Of a DNA stretch of 64,000 nucleotides, positions 1 to 8,881 are shown piece by piece. Under the pieces are notes generated by a model that was given only the letters and a program-made list of their open reading frames with translations, made no database searches and was not told the origin of the DNA. The DNA is from Azoarcus sp. DN11 (GTDB lineage: Bacteria > Pseudomonadota > Gammaproteobacteria > Burkholderiales > Rhodocyclaceae): assembly GCF_003628555.1 (NCBI RefSeq), contig NZ_CP021731.1:1674001-1738000 (forward strand), written 5' to 3'. Positions within the stretch are counted from its first letter, which is position 1, and each line of letters opens with the position of its first letter. The position numbers were made by a program, and so were the translations under genes.

Positions 1-1598
1 CCGCCGACGGCTTCGGCGACATAGCGGCGCATCTGTGGCGCCTCGGGGCCGACGTGGAAGGCGAGCCGGCGTTCGCGCAGGCCGAGATCGGCCGCGGTGA
101 AGCGCTCCAGGCGTCGCTGGTGCTCGACCCAGTTCTCGTCGAGGAAGTATTCGATGTAGCGCTCGGGCCGCGTCGTGTCGCGGAACAGGCCCCACGAAAG
201 GGCTCCCTGGCGCAGGCGGGCGCGGCGGGTTTCCTGCATCACGGCATTGAAGTCGGCCGCGCGCGCCGGATCGATCAGGTACTCGATGGTCACCATCACC
301 GGCCCCTTGTCGGGCGGGATCTCGATCACCGGCGGAGGTACGCGTACGGTGGGCCGGGCAGGGGTCAGATCCTCGTCATGCGCGCCGATGGTGACATGGC
401 GGCGCGTCAGCAGCAGCACCGCCGGGCCGACCACGGAAGCCACGACGATGCTGGTCGTGACCGACGTGAGGGTCGCGATGTAGCCCCACACGGCCGCGCC
501 GGCGGCGCTGCCGCCCATCAGCGCCATCTGGTAGATCGACATGCCGCGGGCGCGCACCCAGTTCGGGAGCCCCATCTGCGCGACGACGGTCAGCGAGTTC
601 GCGGCGGAGATCCAGGCCATGCCGGCCACGACCATGGCCGGGACGGCGATCCATAGCGTCGGCACGAGCACCACGATGACCGCGCACGCGGCATGCAGGA
701 GGGTGCTCCAGCGGACGAAGGCTTCGCGTTCGAGCCGTTTCCGCAGACGTGTGAGGTTCAGCGCCGCGATGATCGCGCCGCTGCCCATCGCTGCGAGCAG
801 CGTGGTGTAGGCGCCGGCGCCGCCGCCGTGCACGTCGCGCGCGACGAGCGGAAGCAGGGCGGTGAGGGACGTGGATTGCAGGAAGAAGAGGAAGATGCGC
901 GCGAGCACGGCGCGCATCGGTGGCGATTGCATGACGTGCTGCAGGCCGACGCGCATCGCGGCGACGAATCGCTCGCCGGGCAGGGTGCTGACTTTCGGTT
1001 CGGACCGCCAGCGCAGGATGAGCGTGAAGGCGACGATTGCCAGCAGCGAGTTGAGCAGGAACACGTAGGCACTGCCGGCGCTGGCGATCAAGGCCCCGGC
1101 GACGACCGGCCCGATGATGCGCGACATGTTCATCGCGACGCCGTTCAGCGCCAGCGCGGCCGGCAGCTCGTGGCGCGGCACGAGGTCCGGGATGATCGCG
1201 GCGAACACCGGCCAGCGCAGCGCGAGGCCGATGCCGTTGGCGAACGTGAGCGCGAGCAGCAGTTCGGCGGTGAGCCGACCGGTGAAAGCCAGCCCGCTCA
1301 GTACCACGGCGACGATCGCGACCCACAGCTGCGTCGCGGCGAAATATTTGCGCCGGTCGATGATGTCGGCGAGGGCGCCGCTCGGCAGGCCGAGCACGAA
1401 CACCGGCAGCGTCGACGCGGCCTGCACCATCGCCACCATGAAGGCGCTGCCGGACAATGAAGTCATGAGCCAGGCCGAGGCGACGTCGTTCATCCACATC
1501 GTGACGTTCGCCGCGAGCCAGGCGAGCCACAACATGCGGAACACGGGCTGGCGCAGCGGCGCGATGGCGGACGGACTGACGTCGGCGTCGTTGGGCAA
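1..1598 (-). CDS. MFS exporter (MFS_3 type), C-terminus cut by window edge
   Basis: Read on the minus strand, this is a major facilitator of the MFS_3 (EntS-like) type: about twelve hydrophobic helices over roughly 410 residues. A soluble C-terminal segment follows that resembles the antibiotic-monooxygenase-like (ABM) domain often attached to this family. It would be an inner-membrane proton-driven exporter; the substrate is unknown. I chose the TTG at 1598 because AGGGAG lies six bases upstream and the frame opens there with a short hydrophilic leader before helix 1; no ATG fits as well. The gene runs off the left edge, so its stop is not seen. It lies 188 bp downstream of the acyl-ligase fusion in the same direction and could be co-transcribed. 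Confidence 0.8.
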   Translation of the reverse strand, partial: MPNDADVSPSAIAPLRQPVFRMLWLAWLAANVTMWMNDVASAWLMTSLSGSAFMVAMVQAASTLPVFVLGLPSGALADIIDRRKYFAATQLWVAIVAVVLSGLAFTGRLTAELLLALTFANGIGLALRWPVFAAIIPDLVPRHELPAALALNGVAMNMSRIIGPVVAGALIASAGSAYVFLLNSLLAIVAFTLILRWRSEPKVSTLPGERFVAAMRVGLQHVMQSPPMRAVLARIFLFFLQSTSLTALLPLVARDVHGGGAGAYTTLLAAMGSGAIIAALNLTRLRKRLEREAFVRWSTLLHAACAVIVVLVPTLWIAVPAMVVAGMAWISAANSLTVVAQMGLPNWVRARGMSIYQMALMGGSAAGAAVWGYIATLTSVTTSIVVASVVGPAVLLLTRRHVTIGAHDEDLTPARPTVRVPPPVIEIPPDKGPVMVTIEYLIDPARAADFNAVMQETRRARLRQGALSWGLFRDTTRPERYIEYFLDENWVEHQRRLERFTAADLGLRERRLAFHVGPEAPQMRRYVAEAVG

Positions 1599-1786
1599 GG
1601 TTACTCCCTTCTTGTCTGCGCCAGACGATGAGCCTGGCCGGCCGGTTTGTCCGAGGAGTATAGCGGTCGCCGCGCGCGTGCATGAGGCGAGCCGCGATTT
1701 TGCCGCCGCGGGTGGCGGTTGCGCGTGGGGGTGTCCGGCGCCGGGCTGGATGTCGACCGGGGGGGTGTCGTGGAGTGCGTGCCTCC

Positions 1787-4573
1787 TCAGACCGCCACGT
1801 CCGGCTCGCCGCAATGCTCCAGGATGTCACGGCGGGCCGCATCGCGGAGTGCGAGCGCGGCGCTCCAGTCCTTGCCCTGGGGCAGGATCGGGCGGCCGAT
1901 CGTGACCGTGATCGGACCGCGGCGCGGGAGCCAGGTCCCGTCGGGCAGCACGGTGCGTGTGCCACGGATCGTCACCGGCACGACCGGCAGTTCCGCCGCG
2001 CAGGCGGCGAGGAAGGCGCCGAGGTGGAATTCCTGCAGGCCGGGGCGGCGCATGAACGTGCCTTCGGGAAAGTAGCACAGCGCAGCCCCCAGCCGTGCGC
2101 GTTCGGCGAGCCGCTGCGCGGCGTCCGCGCTGTCCTGGACGGCGAAGCGCTCGATGAATTCCGTCCCCAGGCCCCGCAGGAAGCGGCGCGCGATCGCGCT
2201 GTCGAGGAGCTCGCGCTTCGCGACGAAGACGAAGGGGCGGGGCAGGGCCGCCGCGGCGACCAGGCCGTCGAGATAGCTGGAGTGGTTGGCGACGACGATG
2301 CAGGGCGCCGCGGCCGGCAGGTTGGCCAGGCCGCGGACGTCGATGCGGATGCCGGTCAGCGCGGCCAGCAGGCGTGCGCCGATGTGGCTGAGATGCCAGC
2401 CGGCGGCCGGGCGGCGCAACGTCGCGACGGCGAGCCACACGGGGACGGCGAGAAGCACGAGGATCCCCCATGCCCACGCGGCCCACAGGGCGGCGCCGGC
2501 GCGCTGCAGGGCCTGCCGCGTGCTGCGGGCGGCGGCGAGTGCGGCGAGACGCAGCATCTGCACGCGCACGCTGTGCTGTCGGCCGAGCACGCCGCTCTGG
2601 TACAGCTCCCGCGTCGCGGCGCGCCGGATCTTGCCGCTGGAGGTCTTCAGCACGCTGTGCGGCGGTGCGAGCACGACGGCGTCGAGCGGCACGCCCAGCA
2701 GGTCGATGGCGAGCCGGCCGACCGCATGTTCGAGATCGCGGCGTTCGGTCTCGTCGGCCGTCCGCGTCTCGACCACGGCGACGAGGCGTTCGCTCGCCGT
2801 CGCGGGATCGGGGACGCCGAACACCGCGACGCAGCCGCGGCGCACGCCGGGGAGTGCGCCGATCGCGTCTTCCAGCTCGTAGGGGTACAGGTTGCGCCCG
2901 CCGCGGATGATCATGTCCTTGACGCGGCCGGTCACGAAGAGCTCGCCTTCCGCGAGGTAGCCGAGGTCGCCGGTATCCAGCCAGCCGCCGCGCAGCAGCT
3001 TGCGGGTTTCCCCGGTGTTGTGCAGGTAGCCGGCGGTCGCGGACGGGCCGCGGAATTCGATGCGCCCGACGCGGCGATCGGGGAGCTCGTCGCCAGTGGG
3101 CGCGACGATGTGCAGGTCGTGCCCCGGCAGCGGCTGGCCGCAGCCGACGAAGCGGATCGCGCTGGCGTCGTCGGCTGCCGCACGGGCCGCTTGGCCGCGG
3201 AAGAAGGCATCGCGCGCGACACGGTCGATGCGCGGGCCGCGTCCGATGGGTGGCACGGCGAGGCCGACGGTGTTCTCGGCGAGCCCGTAGGCGGGGGTCA
3301 TCGCTTCGCGGCGTAGGCCATACGGTGCCAGGCGTTCGCAGAAACGCTCGATGGTGTCGGGATTGACCGGTTCGGCGCCGTTCGCGGTGAAGCGCCAGCG
3401 CGACAGGTCGAGTCCGGCGAGTTCGCGCTCCTCGACGTGCTTCAGGACGAGCTCGTAGGCGAAATTCGGCGCGGCGGAGAGCGTGCCGTGGTAGCGGTGC
3501 AGGGTGCGCAGCCAGCGCGCGGGGCGGGACAGGAAGTCCAGCGGTGACATCAGCACCAGCGGGCAGCCGTTGTACAGGCTGCCGAGCCACGCCGCGATCA
3601 GGCCCATGTCGTGATAGAGGGGCAGCCAGCTCACGGTCACGTCGTCGGCGGTGATGGCGATCGAGCGGCTCCAGGCGCGGATGTTCGCCAGCAGGTTCGC
3701 GTGCGTGAGCATCACCCCCTTCGGGTTGCCGGTGCTGCCCGAGGTGTATTGCAGCAGCGCGAGGTCGTCCGCCCGCCGCGCGGCAGGCTCCGGATCGCAG
3801 GGGCGGTTGGCGAGTTCGTGCGCGGTGAGCGTGTACCTGAGGCTGCCCGAGGGCGTCGAGATCAGGCGGGCGACCTGCTGGACCTGCGCGTCGGTGACGA
3901 GCACCGGCGCGCGGCAACTTTCGAGGATGCCGGACTGGCGGCGCAGGTGATCCTCGAGCTGCGACGGGCGCGTCGGCGGATACATCGGCACCGGCACGCC
4001 GCCCGCGAGCAGTGCGCCGTAGAAGCTCGTGAAGAACTCCAGCGAGGTCGGCAGCATGATCGCGACCGCGTCGCCGGGCGCGACGCCCGCGTGCCGCAGG
4101 CCGGCGGCGATGCGCATCGCGCCGTCCAGCAGCTGCCGGTGCGTGAGCGTGCCGATTTCGGCGTCGTCGTGGAGCAGGCGGATGTGGATGTGCTGCGGCG
4201 AGCGTTCGGCGTGCCACTGCAGCACGTCGACGAGAGTGTCGGCAGCGGTGGGGGCCTCGATGCGCCCGGTCTCCGCGGCGGCAACGACGCCGGACGGATC
4301 CGTGACGGCTTCGGGCCGGGCGGCGCGCAGCGCGGCGAGCAGCTGGCGGGGCGTCTCCGCCGCTTCAAGGGTGCCGTCCGGCAGTTGCACGCGAGCGGCG
4401 TGTTCGATGCGCGCGAGCAGTTCGACCCGCGCGAGGCTGTCGAGCCCGAGGTCGCGTTCGAGGTGGCTGTCGAGCGTGGCGTCGGGCGGCTTGCCGGGGC
4501 GCAGCTCGCTGACGAGTGTGCGCACGATCTCGAGCAGTCCGGCCGCGTCGATCACTGGGAAGGATGACTCCAT
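1787..4573 (-). CDS. ACP - fatty acyl-AMP ligase - lysophospholipid-type acyltransferase fusion
   Basis: This is a 928-residue three-domain protein. Residues 1-85 look like an acyl carrier domain with the phosphopantetheine serine at about 46 in a GLDSL motif. Residues 110-640 are an ANL-superfamily adenylate-forming enzyme with the P-loop YTSGSTGNPKG at 276-286, and closest in style to fatty acyl-AMP ligases. A hydrophobic segment (about 690-715) leads to a PlsC-like acyltransferase with HX4D (NHSSYLD, His about 764) and PEGTF (about 836). The expected chemistry is activation of a fatty acid, loading on the built-in ACP and transfer to a membrane acceptor, analogous in logic to Aas but with its own carrier. 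The acceptor is not predictable. The start ATG has only weak ribosome-binding context. Confidence 0.85.
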   Translation of the reverse strand: MESSFPVIDAAGLLEIVRTLVSELRPGKPPDATLDSHLERDLGLDSLARVELLARIEHAARVQLPDGTLEAAETPRQLLAALRAARPEAVTDPSGVVAAAETGRIEAPTAADTLVDVLQWHAERSPQHIHIRLLHDDAEIGTLTHRQLLDGAMRIAAGLRHAGVAPGDAVAIMLPTSLEFFTSFYGALLAGGVPVPMYPPTRPSQLEDHLRRQSGILESCRAPVLVTDAQVQQVARLISTPSGSLRYTLTAHELANRPCDPEPAARRADDLALLQYTSGSTGNPKGVMLTHANLLANIRAWSRSIAITADDVTVSWLPLYHDMGLIAAWLGSLYNGCPLVLMSPLDFLSRPARWLRTLHRYHGTLSAAPNFAYELVLKHVEERELAGLDLSRWRFTANGAEPVNPDTIERFCERLAPYGLRREAMTPAYGLAENTVGLAVPPIGRGPRIDRVARDAFFRGQAARAAADDASAIRFVGCGQPLPGHDLHIVAPTGDELPDRRVGRIEFRGPSATAGYLHNTGETRKLLRGGWLDTGDLGYLAEGELFVTGRVKDMIIRGGRNLYPYELEDAIGALPGVRRGCVAVFGVPDPATASERLVAVVETRTADETERRDLEHAVGRLAIDLLGVPLDAVVLAPPHSVLKTSSGKIRRAATRELYQSGVLGRQHSVRVQMLRLAALAAARSTRQALQRAGAALWAAWAWGILVLLAVPVWLAVATLRRPAAGWHLSHIGARLLAALTGIRIDVRGLANLPAAAPCIVVANHSSYLDGLVAAAALPRPFVFVAKRELLDSAIARRFLRGLGTEFIERFAVQDSADAAQRLAERARLGAALCYFPEGTFMRRPGLQEFHLGAFLAACAAELPVVPVTIRGTRTVLPDGTWLPRRGPITVTIGRPILPQGKDWSAALALRDAARRDILEHCGEPDVAV

Positions 4574-4629
4574 CGTGAGGTTCCGACGCCAGGCCCGCCG
4601 CAGCGCCAGCGGACCGGGTCTCCCCCTTT

Positions 4630-5298
4630 TTAGCCCTTTGTCGCGAGTCCTGCCGTGACGGCCTCCCGTGCCGGCAGCTCACGCACGCTGCGGCAGTCCG
4701 TCGCGCGGATCCTCTGCAGCATGTAGTCGGCGGATGTGCCGGGCAGCATCGCGCGCAGGTAGCGTGCGAGGTTGAGGAGCTGGCGATTGTCGAGTTCGGT
4801 TTCGCAGCCGGTCTTGCCGAAATCCTCGTCGGGCGGAATCTGCGAGAAGCCGAGGCGCGCAGACGGGGCGCCGGCAGGAATCTCGCGTTCCGCACCCGCC
4901 GCGAAGACGAGCAGGCAGGGCGTGTGGCAGGCGCTTCCCGGCGCGATGCGCGTGTTGTAGCCGCGGTTGCGCAGCATCGAGCCCACCGTGATCGCCGCGC
5001 CGACGCTGCCGTCCGCGATGTCGAGCACGACCCATTTGCTGCGGCAGGAGCGCTTCGACAGCGCCTCGTGCGCGAGCGTCAGCGAGGAGACGGCCGCCGG
5101 CGCGAGCGTGCCGCGCAGCGTCAGTTCGCAATTGTCGCCGCGTGGCGCGACGGCGACTTCGCCGCCACGATAGGCGAAGCGCTCGCCTTCGCGTTCGGCA
5201 GTGGAGGCCGTCGGGGCCGTGGGCGCAACGCCGCAGGCGGAGACGAGCAGCGCAATGGCGACGGCCGGAAGGAGCGGCCACGGAAAACGGGTCTGCAT
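4630..5298 (-). CDS. Putative lipoprotein with ClpP-like fold (COG3904-like)
   Basis: A 222-residue exported protein. The start at 5298 has GAGG eight bases upstream and gives a signal peptide ending in a lipobox-like LLVSAC at about residue 20, so outer-membrane anchoring is likely. The mature part has a segment (VVLDIADGSVGAAITVGSML, then a CHTPC motif and a hydrophobic LLVFAAG stretch) resembling predicted periplasmic proteins of the COG3904 type, which have a ClpP/crotonase-like fold. In those proteins the second motif usually carries a Ser between the Cys residues; here it is Thr-Pro, so peptidase activity is doubtful. Six or more Cys suggest disulfides. It is read 56 bp upstream of the acyl-ligase fusion and is likely in the same transcript. 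Confidence 0.6.
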   Translation of the reverse strand: MQTRFPWPLLPAVAIALLVSACGVAPTAPTASTAEREGERFAYRGGEVAVAPRGDNCELTLRGTLAPAAVSSLTLAHEALSKRSCRSKWVVLDIADGSVGAAITVGSMLRNRGYNTRIAPGSACHTPCLLVFAAGAEREIPAGAPSARLGFSQIPPDEDFGKTGCETELDNRQLLNLARYLRAMLPGTSADYMLQRIRATDCRSVRELPAREAVTAGLATKG

Positions 5299-5530
5299 CG
5301 GGTCATCCTCGTGATGGGCGGCGATTAACATATCATGGGAACGGCACTGTGGCCGGTTCGCGGCACGGGCGCAGGCAGGCAGATCTTCGGCCACGACGCC
5401 GACCCCGGCGCGATCCGCGCCATGCTGCATCGACTCCTGTGGAGGTGTCATGCGAGGTGCTGTTAGCATAGGCAGGTCGAGCCGGGCGCGGCCGTGATCG
5501 GCCTGACGTGCCTGCGCCGGGGGCATTCGC

Positions 5531-6910
5531 ATGTTCCCGGCCGTTCGGTCATCCATACAGATCGATTTCGAATCATCCATGCCCGAAAATAATACCGTTA
5601 CGATGGATCAGTTGCGGGTCGGTTTATATGTCATGCTCGATCTCGACTGGTTTCAGCATCCCTTTGCTTTCAGCCAGTTCAAGATCAAGTCCGAAGAGCA
5701 GATCTGCGAGATCCGTAGTCTGGGCCTGAACAGCGTCCGGTATAACCCGGCGCTGAGCGACACGACGGCGCGGCAGCCGTCCGCGGTCGAGGCGCCGGTG
5801 ACGCCCCCGCCAGAATCCCCCGGCCCCGACGCGCCGGCGGATGCCGCCGCTGCAGCAGCCCCCCAGGTCGTCGAATCGGCTGTCGCGCCAGCGCTTGCGG
5901 CGAAACGTGCGCTCGTCGAGCGCATCCGGATTCAGCGCGAGGCTGCCGCGCGCGTGGAGCATGCATTCGTCAGTGCTGCGAAGGCCATCCACGACATCGA
6001 GAAGAACCTGTATTCGAGCCCGAAGGAAGCTGTCGAGCATGCGACGCAGCTCGTGACCCAGATTGCGGATTCAATTCTGTGCGCGCCGGAACTGGCCATC
6101 CACGTGATGGGCGATCGGACTGGCGGTGAGGAACTCTATTTTCATTCCCTCAATGTCACGATGCTGTCGATGATGATCGCCCGGGATATTCGCGTTCCTC
6201 AGGAGGCACTCGGGGCACTGGGTCTGGGGGCGTTGCTGCACGACATCGGACGCAAGGAGATCCCGGACAGGATCCTGCTGAAGACCGAGCCGCTTGCGCC
6301 GGCAGAGCGAAAGCTTTATGAGATGCACTGTCACTATGGCGTGGAACTCGGTCGGCGCTTGCAGCTTTCGAAATCGGCTTTGGGCATCATCCGTGAGCAC
6401 CACGAGCTTTTTGATGGCAGCGGTTACCCGTCCGGGCTCGAAGGTGACGCAATTGGAATACTTCCGCGCATTGTTTCCGTGGCGAATTACTACGATGAGT
6501 TGTGCAATCCGGTGGATGTCGCGGCGGCATTGACGCCGCATGAGGCGCTTTCGACAATGTTTGCAAGGTTGCGTGCGAAATTCGATCCGCGCATGCTGCA
6601 GGCGTTCATACGGTGCCTCGGGGTCTACCCGCCCGGAACCATCGTGCAGTTGTCCAACGGAGTGATCGCGATGGTGGCCACGGTCAATACCGCCAAGCCG
6701 ATGAAGCCTGTCATCGTGATCTACGACGCGAACATTCCCAAAGAGGAAGCGATGCTGGCGGATCTGGCGCGCGAGCAGGACCTGAATATTGCGAAGGCCA
6801 TCCGCCCGGCGCAGGTGCCGCTCGAAATCTACAACTACCTGAGCCCGCGCAGGCGCGTCAGCTACTATTTCGATGCAGGACAACCTGGACAGGATACGGT
6901 GGCCGGATGA
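5531..6910 (+). CDS. HD-GYP domain protein (DUF3391 N-terminus), probable c-di-GMP phosphodiesterase
   Basis: A 459-residue soluble protein. The N-terminal region (about 25-80) resembles the DUF3391 domain that precedes many HD-GYP domains. A Pro/Ala-rich linker (about 85-120) leads to an HD-GYP domain with HDIG at 237-240 and HHELFDGSGYP at 290-300, all catalytic-type residues kept. Family knowledge predicts hydrolysis of cyclic di-GMP to pGpG/GMP. The ATG at 5531 has a GGGGG stretch upstream. An in-frame ATG at 5579 is possible and lies closer to the conserved domain, but lacks a ribosome-binding site. The stop overlaps the next gene's start (ATGA), so the two are translationally coupled. 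The gene opens the long plus-strand signalling block. Confidence 0.88.
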   Translation: MFPAVRSSIQIDFESSMPENNTVTMDQLRVGLYVMLDLDWFQHPFAFSQFKIKSEEQICEIRSLGLNSVRYNPALSDTTARQPSAVEAPVTPPPESPGPDAPADAAAAAAPQVVESAVAPALAAKRALVERIRIQREAAARVEHAFVSAAKAIHDIEKNLYSSPKEAVEHATQLVTQIADSILCAPELAIHVMGDRTGGEELYFHSLNVTMLSMMIARDIRVPQEALGALGLGALLHDIGRKEIPDRILLKTEPLAPAERKLYEMHCHYGVELGRRLQLSKSALGIIREHHELFDGSGYPSGLEGDAIGILPRIVSVANYYDELCNPVDVAAALTPHEALSTMFARLRAKFDPRMLQAFIRCLGVYPPGTIVQLSNGVIAMVATVNTAKPMKPVIVIYDANIPKEEAMLADLAREQDLNIAKAIRPAQVPLEIYNYLSPRRRVSYYFDAGQPGQDTVAG

Positions 6911-8595
6911 GCAGCCTCGCCGAATTGATGCTGGACCACAGCGCGCAGATGAAGCTCCTGGTGGACCCGGACTCGCTGCGAATCATGATGGGCAACCAGC
7001 TCGTAACCCGGACGCTGGGCTATTCGCGCGCGGATCTTCTCGCCATGTCCATTACCGACATCGAAAGCTCATTGCCGGATGTCTTCTATTGGGAAGATGC
7101 ACACAACGGGCAGCATCAGGAGATCGAAGGACAGGAAGGGCTGTATCGCTGCGCGGACGGTACGATGTTGACGGTGGTGAAATCGGTTCGGATCGTCACC
7201 CACGAGGGGCGCCCCCTGATGCTGGTGCTCGCGCGCGACACGCGGTACGAACGCAAGGTCGAGGACACGCTCGAGCAGACGCTCGAGCAGACGCTATCCC
7301 AACTGCGGGCGACGCTCGAATCGACCGGTAACGGAATCCTCGTGATCGACTGGCAGGGAAGCATCACCAACATGAATCGGCTGTTTAGCGGCATGTGGGA
7401 AATTCCTGAAGAATTGCTGCTGGAGCGGAACGATGCGGCAATTCTCGAGTTCATTGCCGGACGGGTAGTGGAGCCGGACCTGTGTCGGGCTCGCCTGCGC
7501 GCAACCGTCGACACCGCCGAGACCGAGGATCTGCTGCGATTGACCGACGGCCGCGTGTTCGAGTGCAAATCCCATCCGCAATACATCGGTGAACGGATCG
7601 TGGGGCGGGTGTTCGGCTACAGCGACATCACGGAGCGCATTCGCTCAGAAGAGACCCTGCGCGAATCGCGCGACCGTCTGGAAGATCGCGTGCGCGAGCG
7701 CACTGCCCAGTTGGAGAATGCGAATGTCACCTTGCAGGCCGAGAAGCTGCACCAGCAGACCCTGATTCGCAAGCTCGAAGAGGCGCACAACCAGCTTCTT
7801 CAGTCCGAAAAGTTGGCATCGATCGGCCAGCTCGCAGCCGGCGTCGCCCATGAAATCAACAATCCGGTCGGGTTCGTGAATTCGAACCTCGGGACGCTGC
7901 AGCGCTACGCGGAAGACCTGCTCCGTTTGCTTTCCGCATACGAACAGATCGAGCCAGCCCTGACTGTCGAACAGCTCGACGAGATCTCACGCATCAAACG
8001 GGAAATCGATGCAGGGTACCTGCGCGACGACATTGGCGACCTCCTGAACGAATCGCTCGACGGACTGCAGCGCGTCAAGCGCATCGTGCAGGACCTCAAG
8101 GACTTCTCGCATGTCGACAAGGCCGAACGCGAATTGGCGAATCTGGAAGCCGGCCTGGAGAGCACGCTGAATGTCGTCTGGAACGAGATCAAGTACAAGG
8201 CCGATGTGGTCAAGGAATACGCGCAGCTTCCCCGGATCGAATGCTTCCCTTCGCAACTCAACCAGGTCTTCATGAACCTCCTGGTGAATGCAGCTCATGC
8301 CATCGAGGACCACGGGCGGATCGCGCTGCGCACCGGATACGATGAAACCCATGTCTGGGTGGAAGTCGAAGATACCGGCAAGGGAATCCGGCCGGAGCAT
8401 CTCAGCCGGATTTTCGAACCGTTTTTCACCACCAAGGCCGTGGGCAAGGGCACGGGCCTTGGTTTGTCCGTGTCATACGGGATCGTCAGCCGCCACCACG
8501 GACACATCGACGTCAAGAGCGAACTTGGCAAGGGAACCGTGTTTCGCGTGGTCCTGCCGCGTGCTTTCACCGATGAGCCGTGCGAGGTGAAGTGA
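6907..8595 (+). CDS. Soluble PAS sensor histidine kinase
   Basis: A 562-residue protein without a membrane segment. Two PAS-like regions (about 10-115 and 130-245) are followed by a coiled coil (about 245-300) and a kinase core with phospho-acceptor His about 315 in GVAHEINNPVGF. The N box and the G boxes (DTGKG, GKGTGLGLS) are all intact. The stretch before the second PAS contains a short in-frame repeat (LEQT LEQT). The start overlaps the stop of the HD-GYP gene by four bases. The kinase core closely resembles that of the soluble kinase at 14938, including the unusual insert between the H box and the helix ending in LKDFS, suggesting duplication. Likely partners are the receivers encoded just downstream. 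Confidence 0.88.
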   Translation: MSSLAELMLDHSAQMKLLVDPDSLRIMMGNQLVTRTLGYSRADLLAMSITDIESSLPDVFYWEDAHNGQHQEIEGQEGLYRCADGTMLTVVKSVRIVTHEGRPLMLVLARDTRYERKVEDTLEQTLEQTLSQLRATLESTGNGILVIDWQGSITNMNRLFSGMWEIPEELLLERNDAAILEFIAGRVVEPDLCRARLRATVDTAETEDLLRLTDGRVFECKSHPQYIGERIVGRVFGYSDITERIRSEETLRESRDRLEDRVRERTAQLENANVTLQAEKLHQQTLIRKLEEAHNQLLQSEKLASIGQLAAGVAHEINNPVGFVNSNLGTLQRYAEDLLRLLSAYEQIEPALTVEQLDEISRIKREIDAGYLRDDIGDLLNESLDGLQRVKRIVQDLKDFSHVDKAERELANLEAGLESTLNVVWNEIKYKADVVKEYAQLPRIECFPSQLNQVFMNLLVNAAHAIEDHGRIALRTGYDETHVWVEVEDTGKGIRPEHLSRIFEPFFTTKAVGKGTGLGLSVSYGIVSRHHGHIDVKSELGKGTVFRVVLPRAFTDEPCEVK

Positions 8596-8881
8596 GTGCC
8601 CGGGCAGACGACGGTTCGGACCCTGTCGCCGGGCGGGACCGCCCGCAGGTGCCACCGTCCCCTCCGCACTCGACCAGCAGCACGTTCGGCGCGAGAATAC
8701 AGAATCCATACGAGCACGCAAGTCTGCTACCGTAGACGCCCGTCCGGTGCGGTTCTCCGCCTGGGTGTGGCGTGCAGCAGGGGGATTCCGGTAATGTGCG
8801 AAATGGGTGATGGGAGCATCCCCGGGTTACGTGTGCGGTGGGTTCCGGTCTAGCCGGAAGTCCTGGCTTTCCCTGTGCATC
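8596..8881. other. Intergenic gap within signalling block
   Basis: These 286 bases separate the kinase from the REC-HD-GYP gene. I see no convincing conserved reading frame, hairpin terminator or -24/-12 promoter. An open stretch at 8596-8853 has no coding character. The gap is long compared with the overlaps on both sides, so a promoter for the downstream genes probably lies here. Confidence 0.4.

Noticed and set aside
376..1965. 529-codon minus-strand frame overlapping the MFS gene
   Set aside because: Arg-rich shadow of the MFS frame in another phase; the MFS frame shows transmembrane periodicity.
7261..7288. Short direct repeat GAGCAGACGCTC in the PAS kinase
   Set aside because: In-frame repeat of a coiled-coil heptad-like LEQT unit; no sign of a mobile or regulatory role.
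8596..8853. Possible small gene after the PAS kinase
   Set aside because: Arg/Pro-rich translation, no ribosome-binding site, no family resemblance.
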